A stretch of DNA of 64,000 nt from JBEISR01 sp044371425 (lineage in GTDB: Bacteria; Planctomycetota; Planctomycetia; Pirellulales; Pirellulaceae). The stretch is taken from NCBI GenBank assembly GCA_044371425.1, contig JBILTR010000018.1, forward strand, positions 1 to 64,000, given 5' to 3'. The position numbers were made by a program, and so were the translations under genes. Positions within the stretch are counted from its first letter, which is position 1, and each line of letters begins with the position of its first letter. The notes under the pieces are model-generated. The model did not search any database. It worked only from the letters and a program-made list of their open reading frames with translations, and had not been told where the DNA came from. Positions 17,809 to 26,881 of this stretch are shown here, in pieces.

Positions 17809-18720
17809 CTATTGGACGGTTGCCGAGGAAGCACTGCCAATACTAAGCGATTCAGTCTCATCCAGTGGGACAAGGTCGTATTCAAACCCTTCCCGAATCA
17901 GTATAGCCTTGAAGTCTCCAAATTCCTTGAACGAGTCGGGCCAGACGGCAATGCTAAAAAATGTATCTGCTGTCGAGTACCGTTTCAGCAGTCGCTCTAC
18001 CTCCACCTTGCCAGCCGCTTGTGCAAGGGACCACCCCTTACCCGCAATTGGTTTCACTAGCACCCTCCCCAGAACCCCGGTTGCCGTCGTATGCTCTTCG
18101 TTGACCCCTAAGGTCGATTTGCCTTGGATGTCGGTAAGCAGATAGATCTTTCCATAGCGCATCGCCAGCAGGATATTGCCCTTAAATGTTTCAGCAACTT
18201 TGGGCAACTGGGTCATCGTCTCCGTGGCGTCCAGTGCCTCTTCAAAATCTTTCGATCGATCGGCGGCGGCAATCCTCGCCTCTCTAAGCTCCGTCGACAG
18301 TTCCTGAAGTTCGGTTTGTGCATTCTTGATGCTCTGGTCATTCTTCCTGGCGGAAGTTAAATCAAGAGCCTGCTGGCGATGCAGCGCCTCCACACGCTCC
18401 ACCAGCTCCTGATGCCTGGCTCGCAAGCCATCCACTTCGGCATCCCCATCTGTCATCAACAGCCTTTCACGATCGGCATTCGACTGAGCGATCGTCCGAA
18501 TCTGCAACTGCAAAGACTCCAGCTTCTCCTGAAGCCTAGACGCTTCGGCTTCCGAAACCGAACTCGCTTTGCTGACCTCCTGCGGCTGGTTGCTTCGCAT
18601 CGAAACCAAAATGGAAACAAGAATCGAAATGAACATGATCCCGCCAAATGCGTTGCAAATGGCATCAAGGAATAAGTCCAGGCTCGACTCATTTTTCATC
18701 TTCCTGGTTCGACGCGTCAT
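17809..18720 (-). CDS. ExbD/MotB-like coiled-coil subunit B
   Basis: A 303-aa protein. Basic residues 1-8 precede one membrane span (about 14-40: LDLFLDAICNAFGGIMF and on), with aspartates D15 and D19 at its start, where ExbD and MotB carry the proton-accepting Asp. Then comes a long coiled coil (about 50-160) and a C-terminal alpha/beta domain (about 170-300) with FSIAVWPDSFKEF and AILIREGFEYDLVPLD, like the ExbD periplasmic fold. It overlaps the subunit A gene by four bases (ATGA). Expected partner: the TolQ/ExbB-like channel. The assignment is by layout and the Asp position. Confidence 0.65.
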   Translation of the reverse strand: MTRRTRKMKNESSLDLFLDAICNAFGGIMFISILVSILVSMRSNQPQEVSKASSVSEAEASRLQEKLESLQLQIRTIAQSNADRERLLMTDGDAEVDGLRARHQELVERVEALHRQQALDLTSARKNDQSIKNAQTELQELSTELREARIAAADRSKDFEEALDATETMTQLPKVAETFKGNILLAMRYGKIYLLTDIQGKSTLGVNEEHTTATGVLGRVLVKPIAGKGWSLAQAAGKVEVERLLKRYSTADTFFSIAVWPDSFKEFGDFKAILIREGFEYDLVPLDETESLSIGSASSATVQ

Positions 18721-19544
18721 TCGCTGGTGACCTCGCTGCGAAGTTTCACCATGCGACTTGGATCAACGACGTCGTATCCAAAGCTGCGGCTGGCCGATTT
18801 CAGGGCAGCTCGCAATTCATCGAACAGCGTTGCGGAGTTGGGCCGAACCAGAAGAAAAAAGTGGAGACGTCTCGATTTCTGTCCATCGATCCATGCAGAG
18901 ACCTTTCCCGCAGCCCCGGGCTGAGCAAAAGTGAATCTGCGATCGGCGGCAAGATCGAGCGCCTGGATACCAGTCTCCCCGATCTCCAGGATCACGACTG
19001 TGCGCCCTTGCAGGTCTTGGTCGCGAAAGATCAGCGGAGACTCGGTCTCCAGCTCCTGGATCTTCGAATCCAGTTGCTTCAATTTCCCCAACAACCGATT
19101 CAGCTCTTCCTTCTCCGGGACGCGTTTCTGCATTTCCACCTGCAGTTGTTGGTACGCAACCTCCTGCTGCCCAAGCAGTTCTTCGATCTTCTCATTCTCC
19201 ACTTCCAGCCGTCGGGCCTGATCCTGCAGCATCTGGATAGCAGTTTTCATTTCCTCGAGCGCCACTTCCCGATTGGCCAGCGATTTGCTTCCAGGTAAGC
19301 TCTCCTGCCGATCGAGGAAATTGGATCGTTCGGCAAGCTGCTGCAACTCCCCCTCAAGCGATGTAATTTGATCGCTGAAGATATCCTCGAAGCTTTGTTG
19401 AACCCGCTGCGCCGAAGCCACCCGCGTGGCAAGCTCCAGCACCAGAATCAGCGTCAGTAGGACGAAGATGCCGACGACTGACGTGATGATGTCCTGAAAG
19501 GCGAAGAACGAGATTCCAGGGGCACTTGGTCTTCGCCGTGACAT
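18717..19544 (-). CDS. ExbD/MotB-like coiled-coil subunit A
   Basis: A 275-aa protein. Short basic N terminus (MSRRRPSAPG), then one membrane span (about 17-40) with D18 in FFAFQDIITSVVG, the position of the ion-accepting Asp in ExbD/TolR/MotB. A coiled coil follows (about 45-160), then a compact alpha/beta domain (about 165-275) including FFLLVRPNSATLFDELRAAL. GGAGGG lies shortly before the ATG, and the gene begins three bases after the channel gene. Subunits A and B are clearly different proteins with the same layout, suggesting a heterodimeric stator or rotor shaft instead of the usual ExbD homodimer. Confidence 0.65.
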   Translation of the reverse strand: MSRRRPSAPGISFFAFQDIITSVVGIFVLLTLILVLELATRVASAQRVQQSFEDIFSDQITSLEGELQQLAERSNFLDRQESLPGSKSLANREVALEEMKTAIQMLQDQARRLEVENEKIEELLGQQEVAYQQLQVEMQKRVPEKEELNRLLGKLKQLDSKIQELETESPLIFRDQDLQGRTVVILEIGETGIQALDLAADRRFTFAQPGAAGKVSAWIDGQKSRRLHFFLLVRPNSATLFDELRAALKSASRSFGYDVVDPSRMVKLRSEVTSE

Positions 19545-19547
19545 CGA

Positions 19548-20483
19548 TTAGCCCTCCCGAGTCTGCTCGTAGGGGAGGATGCGAATCCGGCTGACGATCT
19601 GATTCATGCAATAGTCACTGCAGTCGTCCAGGAATTTCTCTTCGCGCGTCTTCTGGAAGGTCATCCACAATTGCAGAAACATCGCCAGCACTAGCGCTAG
19701 CAAAGTGGTATCGAACGCGGTGCTGAGCCCTGAGGTCACCTTCGAGAGCGATCCGATCACCGACCGCATGTCGTCCTGCTGGTCGAGGAGACTGCTGAAA
19801 CTAGAGATCGACTGCCCTAGCCCCAAGACCGTTCCGATAAAACCCAGCACCGGTATCGCCCAAAGAAACCCTCCAAGGATGCCGAAGGAAGTTTCGATCG
19901 AAGACTCATCCCGTTCAGAGATCGACCGCATCATGTCATCGACATCGGAAACGCGCCCAAGGTTCTTCAGGTTTCGGATCGCCACAAGTATGCGATGAAA
20001 GACAATGAAGCGGTCGGGATCCGATGCGATTTGGTGGATCTTATGAACCACCTGATCGGCAGTCTGTGAACTGAGAACAAAGTCGTGCTGCGATGGCGTA
20101 CAGTCGTAGGCGAGCGATTTCTTCTGAAGCTTCAGCTTCGTATGCTTCAGCCACAGGATCACGGCGCTCCAGAATGCGAGCAACACCGCAGCATGCTGGG
20201 TCGGACCCCGACGCAGGAAAATATCCGTCCAGTAACTGGAGGGCAGCCACATCAATAGCGTGTAGAGGCAGGTGGTGAGCACCAGGGCAGCAATGGCCGG
20301 GAACCAAAAATTGACCGATGTACCATACCCTGCACGAAACCCCAAGCGTTGCTCCCAATCGGAATCATAGCAGTTTAGTGGCGGGCGGTCCGGGTTATTG
20401 GATGCCCTTACTTCCTGGTTCTCTGCACTCATAATAGGGCAAGTCGTTTCCAATGGAGATGCTGACTGCTGAGTCGCAGACAC
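19548..20483 (-). CDS. MotA/TolQ/ExbB-like proton channel subunit
   Basis: A 311-aa membrane protein with four predicted spans: about 57-80, 92-112, 207-230 and 250-275. The last two carry the family signature: IPVLGFIGTVLGLGQSISSF, then KVTSGLSTAFDTTLLALVLAM, with threonines facing the ion path. The large cytoplasmic loop between spans 2 and 3 is typical. The start given is GTG sharing one base with the preceding stop; ATG at 20432 (MSAENQEV) is an alternative. With the two downstream ExbD-like subunits it should make an ion-driven rotary or force-generating unit, comparable in principle to ZorAB, TolQR or MotAB. Confidence 0.85.
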   Translation of the reverse strand: MSATQQSASPLETTCPIMSAENQEVRASNNPDRPPLNCYDSDWEQRLGFRAGYGTSVNFWFPAIAALVLTTCLYTLLMWLPSSYWTDIFLRRGPTQHAAVLLAFWSAVILWLKHTKLKLQKKSLAYDCTPSQHDFVLSSQTADQVVHKIHQIASDPDRFIVFHRILVAIRNLKNLGRVSDVDDMMRSISERDESSIETSFGILGGFLWAIPVLGFIGTVLGLGQSISSFSSLLDQQDDMRSVIGSLSKVTSGLSTAFDTTLLALVLAMFLQLWMTFQKTREEKFLDDCSDYCMNQIVSRIRILPYEQTREG

Positions 20484-21373
20484 TAGAAGCTTGGTATTAA
20501 TCCCGAACTCAAACTGACACCCAAAGCGGAAAGGGAGAACAGGATTACGATTTCAAAAACGATTGCAAAAGCAAGCGTAGTTCCGATCAACTTCCAGAAG
20601 CGATTGGCAGCCAAGAACGTCTCTTCAACGTCGCTTACAGTAAGACGGTACTTGAGTACCCCAATTGCGTTGCTGAGACGAAGTAGATAGCCGCTGGCGT
20701 AGAAGATTGCGGCGAACATGAAGATGTGAACGAGAAACCAAATGGCAACCAGTGCTTTCCCCGGTCCACCTCCCCGAGAGGATACCTGCGCAACAAACCC
20801 AAGCGTCGCCAGTGGGATCATGAAGCACGAAAAAACGATTCCCACGACAGCGTGAAACATGATCCAGTCTTTAGGTTCCTTGATGAGCGCCGCCAGTCTT
20901 TCGAGATCCATCTTCCCATCGGAAGAAATACTCTGTCCTGAATCGCCACTTTCCTTTGCCGTCCCTTGGAATCGTCCAGGGAACGCCACCCTAGCTTCCA
21001 CCCAACTGGGAGTCCCCGATTTCCAGACCATCGTTTCGCCCCGGACCCTGCCGGAATCGATCAGAGCCATCATTCTCAGAAGATCCATCGGCCCCTGATT
21101 GTCGCCGTCGTAATGCGCGTACCATTGCTCGTTCGGACTGGCCTCCAATGCATCCAATGTAGCCTGGGCACTTTGAGCCTTCGTCGACGCATTAACGGGA
21201 GCCGGGAAGAACTCGTCCATGTCCCCAGCCAACGACCAAGTGGAACCATCGAAAGAGATTTCGTGGCTTCTAGTCAGTTGCCCGCGTTTGGCCATGTCGA
21301 GCGCCTTGGCCTTGACAATCGGTCCAACCGTACGACCGCGAAATCGAATGTAGAACTGGTTGCTGTCAATCAT
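20483..21373 (-). CDS. Tandem GYF-like domain membrane protein
   Basis: A 296-aa protein with two GYF_2/DUF4339-like domains: residues about 6-50 (FYIRFRGRTVGPI, then SFDGSTWSLAGD) and 82-130 (WYAHYDGDNQGPM, then VWKSGTPSWVEARVAF). Three predicted membrane spans follow (about 178-205, 218-243 and 262-290). GYF-like domains bind proline-rich peptides; the proline-rich N terminus of the VWA protein encoded in the same operon (IKPPPIDLPPPLPEG) is an obvious candidate ligand. I chose the ATG at 21373 with AAGGCGAG upstream over a GTG at 21394. Confidence 0.75.
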   Translation of the reverse strand: MIDSNQFYIRFRGRTVGPIVKAKALDMAKRGQLTRSHEISFDGSTWSLAGDMDEFFPAPVNASTKAQSAQATLDALEASPNEQWYAHYDGDNQGPMDLLRMMALIDSGRVRGETMVWKSGTPSWVEARVAFPGRFQGTAKESGDSGQSISSDGKMDLERLAALIKEPKDWIMFHAVVGIVFSCFMIPLATLGFVAQVSSRGGGPGKALVAIWFLVHIFMFAAIFYASGYLLRLSNAIGVLKYRLTVSDVEETFLAANRFWKLIGTTLAFAIVFEIVILFSLSALGVSLSSGLIPSF

Positions 21374-21413
21374 GCTGACTCGCCTTTCCTTCACGTCATC
21401 GTACGGCTAGATC

Positions 21414-24281
21414 TTACTTACGGACCCAGAAAAGCGGACGCCCGGGAAGCAGCGATTCAGGCTTCGACTGCAGACTAGCCCGTCCTTGGGTAATGCTACC
21501 CACCTGCAGAAATTCTCCAGGCCCACTTCCCGTTGCGCTGACCGTGGGAACCAATAGCACACCGTCTGGAATATTCTCGCGGACCAGAAAAGTGCCGACC
21601 TCACCTGACTCCTCGCGGACCAAACCACCACACCAGACTATTTTCGTCTTCGCTAACACGTCGATATCAGCCATTTGCTTCTGCAGGGACTTCTGAATCT
21701 GAGCGATTCCCTGCTCCAGCAGTTCCGCCACTTTGGGACTGATCGCCGTGTTCTCCATCGATTCGATATACCAACGAAGACGAGATTCGGAGCTTTCAAC
21801 AAATAAATCACTCAGCGGCGCAAACGCTCTACCTTGAATCGTACTACCCGACACCCCGACCGCAAGGATATCCGATAGGAGAATCTCTTTGATCACGCTA
21901 TCGACATCGCTTGCATCCCGCACCGTCTCCATCAACTGAACGAATCGCTCATCCCAATCGGTCAGAAAACCATCCTGCTTCGCTATCTCATTGAGTAGAT
22001 TTCTCACCAACTGCCGAGGCTGGGTCTTGATCTCAAGCTTTCCACGATAGCTCCGGTCCACTACAGTTCCACTGGGATCGTTGATGATGGGAACATACTT
22101 AGCAGCATTCATATCCTTAGTGCTTTCGATGTCGCGCAGCATGGAGTAGTCGATAAAGGCCCGTTTTTGCCCAGCGGAGATCAGTGTGAGTGTTTCCAGA
22201 AAAATCGACTTCGTTAGCGACTGCTTCAGTTGCTCCAGCTTTTGCACTCGATCGGTCGGCGCCTGAAACTGCTCCTTGACTGCGGCATGATAAGGTTTTC
22301 CAGGCAGTCCATTCATACTCGACACGAGGGAGTCAAATCGCTGCAGCAGTTGTTTAGCGTCTTTTTGGTCGAGAGTCCCTTCCGAGTATCGTGCTAAATC
22401 GCCGCACCAACGAGTCCACTCCTCAGCCGATCTCCAAGCTTTTGTCTCCTGAAGAACTTTGGAAAATTCATTACTCGTCGAACTGTTCGGAAGCTTCTCT
22501 GTGAATCGCCGCAACTCCGACTCATACTCCTCAATCGACTTGGCGGCTCGGATGCTCGCCATCCCCGTCGCCGCCATCTCACGATCTCTCAGGGACTTCT
22601 TGATCGAATCGCGAAGACTTGTGGTCCGCTGCACGGAAAGATCAAGCAGCTTTCTGGCTTGCGCGACCCCTTTGGGATAGTCGATGGGAAGCTGCTTCAG
22701 CTTTCGAAGTATTTCCTCCAACTGGTCATTGGTGGAATCTGCCGCAGGAGCATTGGCGATCGTTTGCAACGAGGCTTCCAGTTGGCTCACATCGTCGCGT
22801 ATCGCCTGGAATTCCGCCTCCGCAAGCTGACGCTCATAATCCCCAAGCCGCTTCCGCAACCTGGACACGGCCATTTTCTCTTCTTCTGTCACCGCCTGCT
22901 CTTCGGCCGCAAGAATCCTTCCTGCCTGTAGATCTTTAGGATCGGGGGCATCGGCCTCCTGCAAGAGACGGTTAAATTCCTCACGCCTTCGATCCTCCGA
23001 TTCTAGCCTCTGCGTCACGGTGGTCATCAAAGCAGCGATCTTCGGATCGCCAAGCAATGCTCGATTATCCTTCGACAAGGAATCGACATACTGGGAAGCG
23101 GCGTCGATGTCCCCTCCTTCCAGCAATTTGGTGATACTGTTGCTAGCGGCGGAAACGGCCGCTAAATACTGCTGCTGCCGGAACCAGAGAAAACCGCCTG
23201 CAATCAATAACAGACAACTTGCGACGATGGCGGCCAGCGAAAGAACCATGCGTCTTTGAGTGGCTTTGTTGATCTCATCAACGCGTTGGGCATATTGGGC
23301 CTCCAGGATCGGATCCAGCCCCAACTGCAGTGCTGCCACAGAATCGCGGGCTCGCTGCAGATCCCCCACCTTAGCATTGGGATCCTGCAGCAATCGTCCC
23401 AGCGAATCGCTGCGCTGCAGGTGCAGATTGGCAACTTCGCGCTCCTTCGCCTTTTCTTCCAACCACTCAAATACCGGAGCGACGCTTTCGGAAATCACCG
23501 GACTGACCAAGTCTTGGGCATCTCCAGTCAGTTCCGCCCACTCCTGACACAGATGCTTTGCCAAGGATTCATCTAGTTCCCCGTATGCACGATACAAACG
23601 CTCGGCCAGATGCTCGATCTCCCGCACCTTGGCCGCATCCTTCCGAAGTTTCGATTCTTCGCGAATCGCACGCCGCAACTCCCTAGGCACCGGGTCGGTC
23701 CACTGCTTACTAGAGATTTCATCCGAAAGTTGATGAATTTCCTCCGTGGCGCTAGCATCTTTCGCCACCTTCAACCACCGTGCACCGATCTCTTGCAGTC
23801 TTGCCAGTTCCCAGCTTTTGATATCCTCGCCCCAGACGGCATTCATCGGATCCCGTTCGGCGATCTTGCGAAGGAGTCGCAGTCGGGCGGGAAGTGGAGC
23901 CTTCGCGATGGCCAGCCGACGATGCAGCTTTAACATCTCCTCAAGCGGCTTCTCTTCAATGAACGCCTCGTTGAGTTGTCCGATCGAATCCCGGTCGACG
24001 ATTTCCGGCGGTTTGCATTCCAGCAAACGGAGAATATCGATCAAATCCGGCAGCTCGGGAAAATCAAGCGTAGCCGCCGCCTCTAGCAGATCTGGCTTCA
24101 TCCTGGCCCGTTGAAGTGCTTCACTGCGCAGGCCCTTGCGAAGCAGGCCAACACAAGTCGCCAGTCGTTCATTGACTTCTTCCACCGCGCGCGAATACTC
24201 ATCGACCAGCGGCGCAAGCGACTCTGCCGACAGCCCATCCGGCTGCTCAAACTGATTTCGAAGCTTCTGAACTATCTTCAT
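21414..24281 (-). CDS. Large coiled-coil single-span membrane protein, unknown
   Basis: A 955-aa protein. The N-terminal 340 residues are helical and cytoplasmic, one membrane span lies at about 348-370 (MVLSLAAIVASCLLLIAGG), residues 375-690 are long charged coiled coils, and the last 250 residues look globular, with strands such as KTKIVWCGGLVREESG and LLPGRPLFWVRK at the end. I do not recognise a family. Located between the GAP1-like and GYF-like genes, it is probably the structural scaffold linking the GTPase side to the channel and periplasmic side. Confidence 0.6.
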   Translation of the reverse strand: MKIVQKLRNQFEQPDGLSAESLAPLVDEYSRAVEEVNERLATCVGLLRKGLRSEALQRARMKPDLLEAAATLDFPELPDLIDILRLLECKPPEIVDRDSIGQLNEAFIEEKPLEEMLKLHRRLAIAKAPLPARLRLLRKIAERDPMNAVWGEDIKSWELARLQEIGARWLKVAKDASATEEIHQLSDEISSKQWTDPVPRELRRAIREESKLRKDAAKVREIEHLAERLYRAYGELDESLAKHLCQEWAELTGDAQDLVSPVISESVAPVFEWLEEKAKEREVANLHLQRSDSLGRLLQDPNAKVGDLQRARDSVAALQLGLDPILEAQYAQRVDEINKATQRRMVLSLAAIVASCLLLIAGGFLWFRQQQYLAAVSAASNSITKLLEGGDIDAASQYVDSLSKDNRALLGDPKIAALMTTVTQRLESEDRRREEFNRLLQEADAPDPKDLQAGRILAAEEQAVTEEEKMAVSRLRKRLGDYERQLAEAEFQAIRDDVSQLEASLQTIANAPAADSTNDQLEEILRKLKQLPIDYPKGVAQARKLLDLSVQRTTSLRDSIKKSLRDREMAATGMASIRAAKSIEEYESELRRFTEKLPNSSTSNEFSKVLQETKAWRSAEEWTRWCGDLARYSEGTLDQKDAKQLLQRFDSLVSSMNGLPGKPYHAAVKEQFQAPTDRVQKLEQLKQSLTKSIFLETLTLISAGQKRAFIDYSMLRDIESTKDMNAAKYVPIINDPSGTVVDRSYRGKLEIKTQPRQLVRNLLNEIAKQDGFLTDWDERFVQLMETVRDASDVDSVIKEILLSDILAVGVSGSTIQGRAFAPLSDLFVESSESRLRWYIESMENTAISPKVAELLEQGIAQIQKSLQKQMADIDVLAKTKIVWCGGLVREESGEVGTFLVRENIPDGVLLVPTVSATGSGPGEFLQVGSITQGRASLQSKPESLLPGRPLFWVRK

Positions 24282-24330
24282 AATACATCCGTATCAAGAT
24301 TGAGCCTAATGCATCGACGCCATCGCATAA

Positions 24331-26823
24331 TCAAGGTCCAGCTTTTTTTGCTTCCGAAATCGAAAACTTTAGATGAAAGCTGCGGGACCTGCCTCCGTCC
24401 CCCACTGTAAATTCAACGATAACCGGCAGACTGCTTTCTATTTCGTCAGCCGCCTTAATAATAACATCTGCGCACCCACCCCACACTGAAAGCGGGGATT
24501 TCCGGAGATTAAACGCATTATTCAATCCCATAAAAAACTCGTGAACATTGGCAGCAGCCGGATCAATTTTGATTGGAAGCGCAGAAACAGAATGACTGAC
24601 ATCCAAGATTTTTTTGTTAAATGTTTTAGAAATGTCAGAATTTCCAGGAAATTTGCCATAAGCATCAGCTACAGCCAGAAAACTTTTGTAACTTTGATTA
24701 AAATCCTCCAGCAATTTCCGGGCATCCCTGTGCTCCAAAAAAAATTTTACGTCGATTTCCCTGCACTTCTTTATATACGCATCCACGCAGACGCCGTACT
24801 TACCTGAGTCTTCGTCAATCAGAATTGCGTCCTCCAAAAAAGCACCAATAGATTTGCTTGATTCAAATAAATTCTCGGCAAAACTTATCTCATCTCCCAC
24901 GCCAATGACCGATATACGCTGCAATCCGATTAACTCTCGTTTTTCGGAAAAAAAACCACTGAATAAGTCATGCATAGAATTGTTTTGGCTCTCATCCAAG
25001 AGCTCAATTCTTGGCGGATCAATTTGGATTCGAATAGAATTTATTAATTCTTTTTTATTTCTAATCTCCCCCCTCTTTCCTAAAACTTCCGAGAGACCAA
25101 AACTCGCGTTAAAAATACCTACGCTAGTACCTATCTCGATATCCTGCGTACCTTTGCAATTTTCAAATCCAATTCTAGCTATCACCCTCTGCTCTGGAGG
25201 CATTGCGGAATAGGGCACTTCCACTTCACGGGAAGCCGCCTGCCCCCCTGGGCTCGAAAATGATTCCGATAAAACGTTCTCTTGATTACCATCTAGTAGA
25301 ATCAGGCTGATGCTTTTGATTACATAGTTTGCAGGCGCATCGATTAAAATTCGCGATCCAGGCAAAATCACCGACTTGGAAAAAGGGCCATTTTCATATA
25401 TCTGAATTTTAGTTAATAATTTCTCAGGGGATGGTAACTCCATTTTACCAACATTTGGATTTGCTGAATTTTGTCTACCCCTTTGGAGGTTAGAGGGACC
25501 CAACTCACTTTCGCTTTCTTGAATCCTAGGCGGCGGGCTTGGGGCTTCACCAATATCAGGGAGATTGACTGCCATAGAAGTGTGCTCAAGAATGGTTTCT
25601 GGCTCTGAACCTTGGCCTTCCCCAGGCAATTGGATTTTTGTCTCGGTTATTCCCGAACTATTCAATTCGCGCTGCGGCGAATGGTCGGCTTGAACTGCCT
25701 GCAAAGCCTGTTGATACCTCCAGGCGGCCAGCCCCCCGAGAGCGAGCACCAGCAAGACGGAACACACAGCGACGATGGTTGCGATGCGTGCTCGGTCTTC
25801 CATCGGGGCCCGTCGAGGCTCTTTATGCGGCTCTTTGAAGGCAGCAGGCGGGAGGGAAGCGGTGCGACTGGGAGGTAGCTTAGGTGCTACCACGGGCGGA
25901 GGCCGATCGGGCTGCAAGGTAAGCTCCGCATCGTCCTGATCAGGCAAAACAAAGAAGTTGTCCTCCTGTTTTTGCTCCAACATCGGTTCCGGGGCCTTGG
26001 CGATCACCGGGGCGGCGGCCGTCTGAATCGATCGGCCCGCTCTGGCCGCTTCAACCGCTGGCCCAGAGGGAGTTGCTGGATTCGGTTTGGTGAGGTCGAT
26101 GACGGTGTGACGGGCCGCTATGGCCCGCGCTTCTTCACTTCCCGCCACCAAGCATCTCACCTTGCAATCGATGTCCGGGGGCAGACTCGTCACATACGTG
26201 CTGAAAGTCGCTTCCCAGAACATCGATGGCGGTAAAAGAGCCATCGACTCGGCCAGAAGCTGCATCAGTTGGCCTGACTGCGATTCGGCGAAAATCAGGT
26301 GGAGTGGCTTTGCCCTTGGCTGCATCCAGTGCTGAGCGACCATGCCGGCCCAGCCGGCATCACCGGTCAGCCTTTGCCAAGTGCGGCAGCTCCCAGGGCC
26401 AGGAGCTGAAACTGTCGGAATAATCGGGGGAGGCAGCGTTGTGCATTTGCCATCCCAGGACGTTTTCAGTACACCAGGCTGCTGAATCAAAGTGACGGGG
26501 CCGGCCGGTGGTAACGGCGCATCCAGCACCAGATGGTGCGCGAGTTTGTTGGTGCGCTGGCTGTAATCGAACCCATAGTCAGCGATTCGGGAGAGGACGG
26601 AAACGGTCCTCCCACCAAGGGAAAATTTTAGGTGTGACCAGGCTACGGGGTTCAGCGAAGCCCGGGAATCTCCAGGTGGATAAAGGTGCCGATAGCCGCT
26701 CAACGATTCCAGCTTCATGGCTAGGTTGATCGGCATCCCGGCCGTGCTCTGCACGGTGCAGAAGCCACGGCTTCCCTGCTTGAGCCCCTGGGGTGCGGAA
26801 GTGTAGAGGAGTTCTGCGTTCAT
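24331..26823 (-). CDS. GAP1-N2-like GTPase-associated protein with membrane span
   Basis: An 830-aa protein. Residues 1-250 (MNAELLYTSAPQGLKQGSRG, then KLAHHLVLDA and on) have the look of the GAP1 N-terminal domain type 2, a partner of double-GTPases in bacterial conflict systems; recognition is from memory. A proline-rich linker (about 280-335) precedes one membrane span (about 342-366), then a long variable C-terminal half (about 370-830). Base composition changes sharply: the C-terminal half (about 24331-25560) is visibly AT-rich compared with the GC-rich N-terminal half. It lies just downstream of the GTPase gene in the same operon, the pairing expected for GAP1. Confidence 0.7.
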   Translation of the reverse strand: MNAELLYTSAPQGLKQGSRGFCTVQSTAGMPINLAMKLESLSGYRHLYPPGDSRASLNPVAWSHLKFSLGGRTVSVLSRIADYGFDYSQRTNKLAHHLVLDAPLPPAGPVTLIQQPGVLKTSWDGKCTTLPPPIIPTVSAPGPGSCRTWQRLTGDAGWAGMVAQHWMQPRAKPLHLIFAESQSGQLMQLLAESMALLPPSMFWEATFSTYVTSLPPDIDCKVRCLVAGSEEARAIAARHTVIDLTKPNPATPSGPAVEAARAGRSIQTAAAPVIAKAPEPMLEQKQEDNFFVLPDQDDAELTLQPDRPPPVVAPKLPPSRTASLPPAAFKEPHKEPRRAPMEDRARIATIVAVCSVLLVLALGGLAAWRYQQALQAVQADHSPQRELNSSGITETKIQLPGEGQGSEPETILEHTSMAVNLPDIGEAPSPPPRIQESESELGPSNLQRGRQNSANPNVGKMELPSPEKLLTKIQIYENGPFSKSVILPGSRILIDAPANYVIKSISLILLDGNQENVLSESFSSPGGQAASREVEVPYSAMPPEQRVIARIGFENCKGTQDIEIGTSVGIFNASFGLSEVLGKRGEIRNKKELINSIRIQIDPPRIELLDESQNNSMHDLFSGFFSEKRELIGLQRISVIGVGDEISFAENLFESSKSIGAFLEDAILIDEDSGKYGVCVDAYIKKCREIDVKFFLEHRDARKLLEDFNQSYKSFLAVADAYGKFPGNSDISKTFNKKILDVSHSVSALPIKIDPAAANVHEFFMGLNNAFNLRKSPLSVWGGCADVIIKAADEIESSLPVIVEFTVGDGGRSRSFHLKFSISEAKKAGP

Positions 26824-26881
26824 CGGTGCAGCTCGATGGGGTCCAGGAAATCATCCAGTCCTTGCGTCCGCCAACAACTTG

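Noticed and set aside
19548..20483. Calling the motor a Zorya system
   Set aside because: ZorA-like channel architecture is present, but there is no ZorB OmpA-type peptidoglycan domain, no ZorC/ZorE, and the partners are DO-GTPase and GAP1-like proteins. Only the principle is shared.
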